NCBI GenBank assembly: GCA_029863385.1
Contig: JAOTVU010000034.1
Span: 1 to 34,724, forward strand
Direction of reading: 5' to 3'
DNA: 34,724 bases
Source of the DNA: Acidimicrobiia bacterium
Lineage (GTDB): Bacteria > Actinomycetota > Acidimicrobiia > Acidimicrobiales > SZUA-35
The position numbers and the translations under genes are program-made. Below are positions 24,039 to 31,060 of the stretch, piece by piece. Each line of letters opens with the position of its first letter. Positions within the stretch are counted from its first letter, which is position 1. The notes beneath the pieces were generated by a model. That model was not told where the DNA came from. It made no database searches and saw nothing but the letters and a program-made list of their open reading frames with translations.

Positions 24039-25268
24039 ATGAGTTCCAACCTTCATCGCCCCCAGGTGTTGATGATCTCGCCGGCGTTTCCGGCCGACGT
24101 GGCCTACTTCACCAGGGCCCTTGCTGAGGTCGATGCGGTCATTCTCGGCGTCGGCGATCAGCACGATCTACCGCCGGACATCGGCCGGTTGCTGTCGGGC
24201 TACCTGCACATCCCGAACCTGTGGGACGAGGACAACACCGTCAATCGTGTGGCCGAGTGGCTCGGCGGCCACCGGGTCGATCGCGTCGAATGCCTGTGGG
24301 AACCCGGGGTGGTGCTGGCCGCCAAGCTACGGGCCCGCCTCGGTGTGCCGGGCATCTCGGTCGATCAGGCCTACACCTTTCGCAACAAGGAATCGATGAA
24401 GCAGGTGCTCGACGCGGCCGGAATCCGCACGCCGCACCACTACAACGCCACCACGAAGGACCAGGTCCGGGAAGCGGCGGCCACCATCGGCTTTCCCGTC
24501 GTGATCAAGCCGATCGACGGCGCGGGCTCGGCCGATACCTACACCGCCACTGATCAGACCGAACTCGAGACGGTGCTGTCGCTCGTCGAACACGTGCCTG
24601 AGGTGGCGGTCGAGGAGTTCATCGACGGCGAGGAATTCACCTACGACACGGTCTGCGCCGACGGGCAGGTGCTGTGGGAGAGCGTCACCTGGTACCGGCC
24701 CAAACCCCTCGTGACCCGTCTCAATCCGTGGATCAGCCAGACCGCCATCTGCCTGCGTGACCTCGAACCGGTGGCGGCCGGTGTCGACCTCGGCCACCGG
24801 GTCCTGAAGGCGCTCGGTTTCGGCACCGGGTTCACCCACATGGAGTGGTTCCTCACCTCGTCGGGCGAGGCGGTGTTCGGTGAGATCGGCGCTCGGTCGC
24901 CCGGCGGCCGGCTACCGCACGGCATGAACTTCTCGGCCGACGTCGACGTCTTCCGGGGCTGGGCCGAAGCCGTCTGCTACGGCTCGTTCAGCCAGGACAC
25001 CACGAAGACCTACAACGCCTGCCTCGTCTTCAAGCGGGCCGTCGGCGACGGGTCCCATATCACCCGAATCGAGGGCCTCGACCCGATCCTGGCCGAATAC
25101 GGGCCCTACATGCCGGTCGTCGATCTGGTCCCGCCGGGCCAGCCCCGACGGGACTGGCGGCAGGTCGTGACCGGCGACGGCTGGATGGTTGTTCGCCACC
25201 CCGACCTCGACACGGCGTTACACCTCGCCGATCGCTTGGCGTCCGAGGTGAGAGTTGTGGCCGACTGA
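24039..25268 (+). CDS. ATP-grasp ligase 3
   Basis: A 409-aa paralogue of ligases 1 and 2. LMISPAFPADVAYFTRALAE opens the N-terminal domain. FRNKESMKQVLDAAGIRTPH (about 115-133) precedes FPVVIKPIDGAG (K157). VEEFIDGEEFTYDTV and THMEWFLT (E269) follow. FGEIGARSPGG (E282, R286) completes the active site. The substrate-facing segment between the EEF and EW motifs differs from the other two copies, so each ligase may act on a different partner. It follows ligase 2 by 10 nt, and its TGA overlaps the ATG of the S51-esterase fusion gene (TGATG), which places it firmly in the operon. Confidence 0.87.
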   Translation: MSSNLHRPQVLMISPAFPADVAYFTRALAEVDAVILGVGDQHDLPPDIGRLLSGYLHIPNLWDEDNTVNRVAEWLGGHRVDRVECLWEPGVVLAAKLRARLGVPGISVDQAYTFRNKESMKQVLDAAGIRTPHHYNATTKDQVREAAATIGFPVVIKPIDGAGSADTYTATDQTELETVLSLVEHVPEVAVEEFIDGEEFTYDTVCADGQVLWESVTWYRPKPLVTRLNPWISQTAICLRDLEPVAAGVDLGHRVLKALGFGTGFTHMEWFLTSSGEAVFGEIGARSPGGRLPHGMNFSADVDVFRGWAEAVCYGSFSQDTTKTYNACLVFKRAVGDGSHITRIEGLDPILAEYGPYMPVVDLVPPGQPRRDWRQVVTGDGWMVVRHPDLDTALHLADRLASEVRVVAD

Positions 25269-27523
25269 TGTCCGACCACACCATGGGCGAGCCGACCGAA
25301 CGTCCGATCATCCTGCTCGGCCCCCAACGCCAGCAACCCGGCGTCGGCAAAGCGGTTGCCGACCTCGGCATTCTCGGTCCGCTGGCCGTCGTCACCGCCG
25401 GCTGGGAGGAGCGAGAGCTGGAGGACGAGGAGCTGATCCGCGAACTCGAGCGGCCTCAGAACCACGGCGGGTCGCATCAGACCATCAACCTGTCGCTGTT
25501 TCCGAGGGCCGACGAGGTTTTCACCCACCACCCGGCCCTGCGGGAGCTGATGGCGGAACGTGAGCTCCGTCGCAAGATGCTGCGGGATCTCTACAACCTG
25601 CGGTTGGCTCCTCAACTTGCGGCCTGCCGGGAGTTGCTCAACCGGATCGATCTCGACGGGCACGATCGCACCGATGACGCCCTGTTCGATCCGGAGATCG
25701 ATGATGCCATCGACGCTGTTCGTCGTCTCGACGATCACCATCTGACCCGGGTCTCGGCACTCGAAGCGGAGATGGCGGAACGATTCACCGGCGATCACGT
25801 CGACCATCCGGTGCTGCTCCACCATCGCCACCAGGTCGCAGAGCTGGTGGCCGCAAGTGGCGCGTTGCTCATCGCCGGTGGCCATGTGGGCACGCTGATC
25901 TCCGTGTTGCGGCTGTTCGACGTCATGAACCTGGCGGCCGACAAGCCGGTGGTGGCCTGGTCGGCCGGAGCGATGGCGATCGGGGAGCGGGTCGTGCTCT
26001 TCCACGATTCGCCGGCCAGAGGGGCGGGCGACGCCGAGGTGTTCGGCCCCGGCTTCGGTTTGGTTCGCGGCATCATCCCGCTCCCTCACGCCCGCCATCG
26101 GATCGCCCTCGATAACCGACGCCGGGTGGCGTTGATGGCTCGACGGTTCGCGCCGTCGATCTGCGTTGGACTCGACTACACGGCCCGCATCGACAGCACG
26201 GCCGCCGGGGGCGTGAGCGTCGACGCGGAGCCGGGCTCGGAAACCGGAAATGTACTGGGCCGCGGTTGGCAGGCCACCGGCGAGGTCACGGTCCTGCAGC
26301 CGGGAGGTGGCGTCATGACCACCGGCGCCTTCGAACCGACTCCGCCATCCACCCCACCGCCTGCGCCTGCGGCCGTGGTGCCCACCGATTCGACGGCGCT
26401 CGTGGCGTCGCTGGCCGGTGCCGCCCGTTCCGGATCCGACGCCTTGACCCGTGCCCTGGAGCAGAGGAGCTTCCCCGTGGTCGGCGACGGGTGGGCCTTG
26501 TACGTGTATCGCGGGCAGGCCGACGACGTACGGCTGCACCATTGGGTGTCGGGGCTGCCGTCGTCGCAGCCGTTCACCCGTGTACCGAATGCTGATTTGT
26601 GGACCTATGTCGGTCCGCTGCAGCGGCGCGCCCGCGTCGAATACAAATTCGAGGTGAGGCGAGGCGGGCACCACGAGCTGATCCGTGACCCGTTCAACCC
26701 GCATGAGGCTCGGGACCCCTTTGGCGCCAACTCGGTGGTGCGAGGCCCCGACTATGAGAGTCCCGATTGGGCCCACGGGCAGCCGTCGACCAGACGAGGA
26801 ACGGTCGTCAACCATCATCTGCACAGTTCGGTGTTCGGTGGACCCCGGGCCTACTCGGTCTGTCTGCCCGCCCGTTTCCGACCGGAACGCCGCTACCCGC
26901 TGGTGATCGTCCATGACGGCATCGACTATCTCCGATACGCGTCGCTGGTCAACGTGCTCGACAACCTCATTCACCGTCTCGAGATCCCTCCGCTGATCGC
27001 CGCGCTCACCCAGTCGCCCGATCGCCTGAACGAGTACGGGGCGAACCCGGATCACGGGCGGTTCCTCATGGAGGATCTGGTGCCCGACCTCGAGTCCCGG
27101 TACCGCCTGGCCGACGCCGACGATCGGGTGCTCCTCGGCGCCAGCTTCGGGGCCGTGGCCAGCCTGCACGCCGCCTGGTCTCATCCGGGGGCGTTCAAGA
27201 AACTGCTGCTGCAGTCGGGCTCGTTCGCCTTCACCGACGTCGGATCCCACGATCTCGGGCCGGTTTTCGATCCGGTGGTGGAGTTCATGAATCAGTTCCG
27301 GGCCGAACCCGGCCGTCCGGCCGAGAAGATCTTCGTGTCGGCCGGCATCTACGAGTCGCTGATCTACTTCAACCGGTCACTGCTCCCGGTCCTCCAGGAA
27401 ACCGGGGCCAGTGTCCGGATGGTCGAGGCTCCGGACGGTCACAACTGGGAGAACTGGCGTGACCATCTGCGGGAGGGGTTGACCTGGCTTCTGCCTGGAC
27501 CTCAGTGGTTGATCTACGAGTAA
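25268..27523 (+). CDS. Fusion of a peptidase-S51/cyanophycinase-like domain and an Fes/esterase-D-like hydrolase
   Basis: A 751-aa two-domain protein. Residues about 1-350 resemble class I glutamine-amidotransferase-like serine peptidases. LIAGGHVGTLISVLRLFD precedes VVAWSAGAMAIGE, in which S232 sits where cyanophycinase and peptidase E have their SAGA nucleophile. A Pro-rich linker (about 355-372) follows. Residues about 380-520 look like the N-terminal beta domain of enterochelin esterases. The rest is an alpha/beta hydrolase with VLLGASFGAVAS (S626, GxSxG) and PDGHNWENW (H725). Both active sites appear intact. The start overlaps ligase 3's stop; ligase 4 follows after 9 nt. The pairing suggests amide and ester cleavage on the product of the neighbouring ligases, which is inference. 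Confidence 0.82.
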   Translation: MSDHTMGEPTERPIILLGPQRQQPGVGKAVADLGILGPLAVVTAGWEERELEDEELIRELERPQNHGGSHQTINLSLFPRADEVFTHHPALRELMAERELRRKMLRDLYNLRLAPQLAACRELLNRIDLDGHDRTDDALFDPEIDDAIDAVRRLDDHHLTRVSALEAEMAERFTGDHVDHPVLLHHRHQVAELVAASGALLIAGGHVGTLISVLRLFDVMNLAADKPVVAWSAGAMAIGERVVLFHDSPARGAGDAEVFGPGFGLVRGIIPLPHARHRIALDNRRRVALMARRFAPSICVGLDYTARIDSTAAGGVSVDAEPGSETGNVLGRGWQATGEVTVLQPGGGVMTTGAFEPTPPSTPPPAPAAVVPTDSTALVASLAGAARSGSDALTRALEQRSFPVVGDGWALYVYRGQADDVRLHHWVSGLPSSQPFTRVPNADLWTYVGPLQRRARVEYKFEVRRGGHHELIRDPFNPHEARDPFGANSVVRGPDYESPDWAHGQPSTRRGTVVNHHLHSSVFGGPRAYSVCLPARFRPERRYPLVIVHDGIDYLRYASLVNVLDNLIHRLEIPPLIAALTQSPDRLNEYGANPDHGRFLMEDLVPDLESRYRLADADDRVLLGASFGAVASLHAAWSHPGAFKKLLLQSGSFAFTDVGSHDLGPVFDPVVEFMNQFRAEPGRPAEKIFVSAGIYESLIYFNRSLLPVLQETGASVRMVEAPDGHNWENWRDHLREGLTWLLPGPQWLIYE

Positions 27524-27532
27524 TGTTGGCCA

Positions 27533-28780
27533 ATGGCCAATGACTCGACTCGGCGCATCGGACTGTCCCTCGGGGCCGACATCTGTTGGCCCCGATGTTA
27601 CGAGGACATCATGGCCGCGTTGGATCCGACGGTCGTCGTCGACGGCGAACGCATCGGCTTCGATCTCGACCGGGTCCGCATCGAGCCGTTCGGGCTCGCC
27701 GACCCGACACCCTATGACCTGGTCATCGATCGCCTGACGCATTGGTTCTCCAACACCCGGGAGTGGATCAAGAAGGCGGTGATCCTCGACGACGTCTACG
27801 TTTTCAACAACCCGTGGTCGGTCCAGTCGATGGAGAAACAGACCACCTACTGCGCCATGATGCGCCTTGGGCTCAACATCCCCGACACGATCATGATCCC
27901 CAAGAAGGAGTACGAGGACACCGCCGACCTCGAACCGACGCTCGAGCGCTACGCCGACCTGTTCGACCTGGAAGCCGTCGGGGCGAGTCTCGGCTACCCG
28001 ATGTTCATGAAACCCTACGACGGCGGGGGCTGGCGGGGGGTTTCGAAGATCGACGACGCCGACGCCCTGAAAGAAGCCTACGACTCCAGTGGACAGTTCC
28101 TGATGCACCTCCAGAAGGGCGTCATTCCCTATGACAACTTCGTGCGGTGTGTCGGCATCGGGCCACAGACACGAGTGATCGAATACGACCCCGGGGCGCC
28201 GCTCCACGAACGCTACACGACCACCTACAACCACCTGTCCGATGACCACATGGCAGAGGTCAGGGCCATCACGCTCACGATCAACACGTTCTTCGGCTGG
28301 GACTTCAACTCCTGTGAGTCGCTCGGCCAGAACGGGCGCTGGTATCCGATCGACTTCGCCAATCCGTGTCCCGATTCCCAGGTCACGTCGCTCCACCGGC
28401 ATTTCCCCTGGCTCGTGCTCTCGAAGATCCGCTGGTCGCTCTTCTGCGCCGCCACCAAACGACCGTTCCGTCGCAATCTCGACTGGGAACCCTTCTTCGA
28501 GATCGCGGCAACCGAGGCGTCGTACCCCGAAAAGATCAAGGCCTACGGTGAATTGGCCGAGGCTCATTTCGACACCGAGCGGTTCGAGGAGTTCTGCGAC
28601 AAACAGCTCGCCCATCTCGAAGAGGTTGCGCACGAGTACTTCGCCACCGATAGATGCAAGGACGCAGTGAGAGAGAAAGTGGCGGCGTTGTATCCCGAAC
28701 ATGAGATCGAGGAGTTCACGGAGCGTTTCTGGGCGGCCATCGGCGTGTGGCGCGACGAGGAGTCGCTCGGGCATGGATAG
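27533..28780 (+). CDS. Divergent ATP-grasp protein (ligase 4)
   Basis: A 415-aa protein. It shares the ATP-grasp core but not the motifs of the other three. YPMFMKPYDGGGWRGV has the nucleotide-binding Lys (K160) and glycine loop. WDFNSCESL (E262) and WYPIDFANPCPDSQ (D274, N277) are the metal-binding end. It has no EIGxRxPG motif. The start of the domain is KQTTYCAMMRLGLNIPDTIM, the usual helix before the lid. The C-terminal about 120 residues are helical and charged. It lies 9 nt after the fusion gene and 17 nt before the esterase, and has no clear ribosome site, so it is probably translated by reinitiation. Function is likely an amide or related ligation; the substrate is unknown. Confidence 0.78.
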   Translation: MANDSTRRIGLSLGADICWPRCYEDIMAALDPTVVVDGERIGFDLDRVRIEPFGLADPTPYDLVIDRLTHWFSNTREWIKKAVILDDVYVFNNPWSVQSMEKQTTYCAMMRLGLNIPDTIMIPKKEYEDTADLEPTLERYADLFDLEAVGASLGYPMFMKPYDGGGWRGVSKIDDADALKEAYDSSGQFLMHLQKGVIPYDNFVRCVGIGPQTRVIEYDPGAPLHERYTTTYNHLSDDHMAEVRAITLTINTFFGWDFNSCESLGQNGRWYPIDFANPCPDSQVTSLHRHFPWLVLSKIRWSLFCAATKRPFRRNLDWEPFFEIAATEASYPEKIKAYGELAEAHFDTERFEEFCDKQLAHLEEVAHEYFATDRCKDAVREKVAALYPEHEIEEFTERFWAAIGVWRDEESLGHG

Positions 28781-28797
28781 GAAGCCGGAGGCGATCC

Positions 28798-29529
28798 GTG
28801 GGTAAGGAGTCGATCACCTGGTATTCGGAGCGGGTCGAGCGGGAGGTTCGCTTCACCCGGTGGGGGGAGTTCGGTGAGCCCGTGCTCTGTTTCCCGACCG
28901 CCGGAGGTGACGCCGAGGAGATCGAGCGGAATCACCTGGTCGACTCGGTCGCCCATCTGCTCGATGCGGGTCGGGTCAAGCTGTATTCGGTCGACTCCGT
29001 GCCGGGCAAGGCCTGGCTCTCGGAGAACAATCGCCCACCGTTCGCCACTCGCATCCAGTCGGCGTTCGATCAATTCGTGGTGCGGGAGGTGATCCCGGCA
29101 ATCCATCTCGACTGCGGTGGGCCGCTGCCGATCGTGACGGCCGGGGCCTCCGTCGGCGCCTACAACGCGTTGGCCGCATTGTGTCGACACCCGGGTCTGT
29201 TCTCGGCAGCCGTTTGCATGTCGGGTAGCTTCGACCTGTCGGCCTTCATCGAGGGCGAGGTCGACGCCGATTGGTACCATGCGTCGCCGCTGCATTTCGT
29301 CCCCAATCTGCCGGAGGATCATCCCCTGCTGGCCGGACTGCGTTCAAGCTTCGTGATCCTGGCCCACGGCACGGGTCGATGGGAGACCCCCGACCAGTCG
29401 TGGCGGGTGGCCGGCGTCCTCGGTGGAAAGGGGATCCCGAATCGGGTCGACGAGTGGGGCTCGGAGTGGGATCATGATTGGCCGACGTGGCGCGCCATGC
29501 TGCCCGTCTACCTGGAAGAATTGTTGTAG
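28798..29529 (+). CDS. Stand-alone esterase-D/Fes-like alpha/beta hydrolase
   Basis: A 243-aa protein with no signal peptide. TRWGEFGEPVLCFPTAGGDAE opens the fold. PIVTAGASVGAYNAL holds the nucleophile (S118 in GxSxG), and WDHDWPTWR has the likely catalytic His (H226). It resembles the C-terminal domain of the fusion gene but is clearly a separate lineage. GTG at 28798 has GGAGG with 6-nt spacing, so the longer in-frame opening at 28747 is rejected. It lies 17 nt after ligase 4. Two hydrolases of one fold in one operon suggest two ester-cleaving or acyl-transfer steps. Confidence 0.83.
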   Translation: MGKESITWYSERVEREVRFTRWGEFGEPVLCFPTAGGDAEEIERNHLVDSVAHLLDAGRVKLYSVDSVPGKAWLSENNRPPFATRIQSAFDQFVVREVIPAIHLDCGGPLPIVTAGASVGAYNALAALCRHPGLFSAAVCMSGSFDLSAFIEGEVDADWYHASPLHFVPNLPEDHPLLAGLRSSFVILAHGTGRWETPDQSWRVAGVLGGKGIPNRVDEWGSEWDHDWPTWRAMLPVYLEELL

Positions 29530-29552
29530 GCCGTCCGCTAGGAGGAACGACC

Positions 29553-30257
29553 CTGAAAACCGAACTCGTCGAGCCCGGCCGCGAGGAACCACCAATCGAG
29601 CTGGGACCGACCGACGATCCCCCCGATCACCCGATCGCCGGAATCTGGTTGTACGAATCGGATGTCTCGTTGCTCGCCTACCTTCTGCAGGATCTGCGGG
29701 CGGCGGTCCGGCTCGCATCTCGGGGCGACCTGACGTTCGAGCCATACCGGTCGATGATGTGGCGGGTGCACGGTCTGCAGCGTCGCACCGTGATCTGCAG
29801 GCCCGAGCCGCTCTTCCTGTTCGGTGACGCGCAGTTCGTCGGGTTCTTCGGGGATCGTCGGGCTGACAGCGCCGATTCGGGCATCGATGACATCGAGCTC
29901 GATGTGGTCGGCCAGTTCGTCAACTATCCGGGCATCCTGGCCTACAGCTCGATCGAGTTGGTCGACGACCAGTGGGCCAACCTCGTCATTCACGAGTCGC
30001 CCGACGATCGGGAGCAGTGGCGCACGTGCCCGGTGCACAAGACCGCCGTTGAAATGGTGTCGCCGAAGGCCTACACCGGGGTGAGGATCCACAACGGCCA
30101 TATTCCGGGCGGGGTCATCGGCACCGCCGCCGCGGTTCTCGAGTGCACGAAGTACTGGGATTTCGAGGTGACGCCCGTGTGGCGGGCCCGCCGAAATCTG
30201 CCCGGCGGGGCCACGGGTACGGTGCGCCGGCCGGCGGCCGGCCCCGGTGGCGGATGA
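29553..30257 (+). CDS. Unrecognised cluster protein, probable CTG start
   Basis: A protein of about 234 aa, mostly beta by pattern, with no signal peptide. Notable stretches are GIWLYESDVSLLAYLLQDL, VGQFVNYPGILAYSSIEL, CPVHKTAVEMVSPKAYTG and RIHNGHIPGGVIG. I do not recognise a family. A strong ribosome site AGGAGG (29540-29545) lies about 7 nt before an in-frame CTG (29553). No ATG, GTG or TTG is in a comparable place; the next in-frame option is TTG near 29648, inside the conserved-looking part. Translation from CTG is therefore the simplest reading. It follows the esterase by 23 nt, and its stop overlaps the next start as ATGA, so it belongs to the operon. Confidence 0.68.
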   Translation: MKTELVEPGREEPPIELGPTDDPPDHPIAGIWLYESDVSLLAYLLQDLRAAVRLASRGDLTFEPYRSMMWRVHGLQRRTVICRPEPLFLFGDAQFVGFFGDRRADSADSGIDDIELDVVGQFVNYPGILAYSSIELVDDQWANLVIHESPDDREQWRTCPVHKTAVEMVSPKAYTGVRIHNGHIPGGVIGTAAAVLECTKYWDFEVTPVWRARRNLPGGATGTVRRPAAGPGGG

Positions 30258-30979
30258 GCAGCCGGCGAACCCTCCGGCTCGCCACCTTGCTCGGCCCCAA
30301 CACGATCGACGACCTGAGGCACATCGCTGCGCACCTCGACGGACGGGGTGTTGAGACAACGATCGTCGACGCACACGACCTACCCGACATCGGCGACGGC
30401 GTCGCCGGTGCGCTCGTTGCGAGCGGTGTCGATTTGCTGTGGGCCTGTGGTTTGCTGACCGCGGAGCTGGTGGCGGACGGTGCCGCCCTCGACGTCGTTG
30501 CCGCCCCCGTCTTCGCCTCCGAGACGGCGCCGGTGTACCGATCGGTGATCGTGGCCCGGCGGGGGGAGACCACCGGTCGCCGTCTCGCCGTGAACGAGTT
30601 CGGCTCGTGGTCGGGCTACCGAGCGCTGTTCCACGACGCCACCATTCGAGGGACCAATCGCTGGCACCCGGATCAGATGGACGAGATCGTTGTCACCGGT
30701 GCCCATGTCGCCTCCGCCTTCGCCGTTGTCGATGGAAAGGCGGATGCAGCGGCGATCGATCACTCGGTCTGGAACTGGTTGGTGAACAGCGATCCCGGCG
30801 CCGTGGAGGACCTCGTCGTCGTCGATCAAACCGTCGACTGCCCGGCCCCGCCCATCAGCCTCGGCCGGGGCCTTCAGGGCCGGGACCGCGTCGGGTTGAT
30901 CGAGGCACTGCTCGGTTTCGAGGGCCCCCCGTTGCTTGTGCCCGCTTCGATCGACGACTACCGGTTCATGCTCGCCTGA
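30254..30979 (+). CDS. PhnD-like (phosphonate-type) substrate-binding protein without signal peptide
   Basis: A 241-aa protein of the periplasmic-binding-protein-like fold. DLLWACGLLTAELVADG, PVYRSVIVARRGE, LAVNEFGSWSGYRALFHDATIRG (shown as VNEFGSWSGY), VVTGAHVASAFAVVDGKADAAAID (shown as VTGAHVASAFAVV and GKADAAAID) and VWNWLV follow the PhnD-like order of motifs. The usual export signal or lipobox is missing and no ABC permease or ATPase is adjacent, so it is probably cytoplasmic and may bind or act on a pathway intermediate. ATG at 30254 overlaps the stop of the previous gene (ATGA). It is the last gene of the operon and is convergent with the GH13 gene. Confidence 0.78.
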   Translation: MSSRRTLRLATLLGPNTIDDLRHIAAHLDGRGVETTIVDAHDLPDIGDGVAGALVASGVDLLWACGLLTAELVADGAALDVVAAPVFASETAPVYRSVIVARRGETTGRRLAVNEFGSWSGYRALFHDATIRGTNRWHPDQMDEIVVTGAHVASAFAVVDGKADAAAIDHSVWNWLVNSDPGAVEDLVVVDQTVDCPAPPISLGRGLQGRDRVGLIEALLGFEGPPLLVPASIDDYRFMLA

Positions 30980-31045
30980 TGCCGGCTCACGTCGACCTGC
31001 CCTTTCTGGACTTCCGTCCCATGAACCGGTCGCAGACCCGGAAGG

Positions 31046-31060
31046 CCCGCTTCAGGCGGG
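31046..31060 (-). terminator. Possible hairpin over the GH13 stop codon
   Basis: CCCGC (31046-31050) and GCGGG (31056-31060) pair over a 5-nt loop that contains the GH13 stop codon. It lies between the convergent cluster operon and the GH13 gene. There is no T tract and the stem is short. Confidence 0.28.

Noticed and set aside
22718..24049. 443-codon open frame on the minus strand
   Set aside because: It is the complement of ATP-grasp ligase 2, with no motif and no ribosome site.
25106..27250. 714-codon open frame on the minus strand
   Set aside because: It is antisense to the S51-esterase fusion gene, whose motifs are clear. The peptide is low-complexity His/Arg/Gln-rich, as expected for the complement of high-GC coding DNA.
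27377..28774. 465-codon open frame on the minus strand
   Set aside because: It is the complement of ATP-grasp ligase 4.
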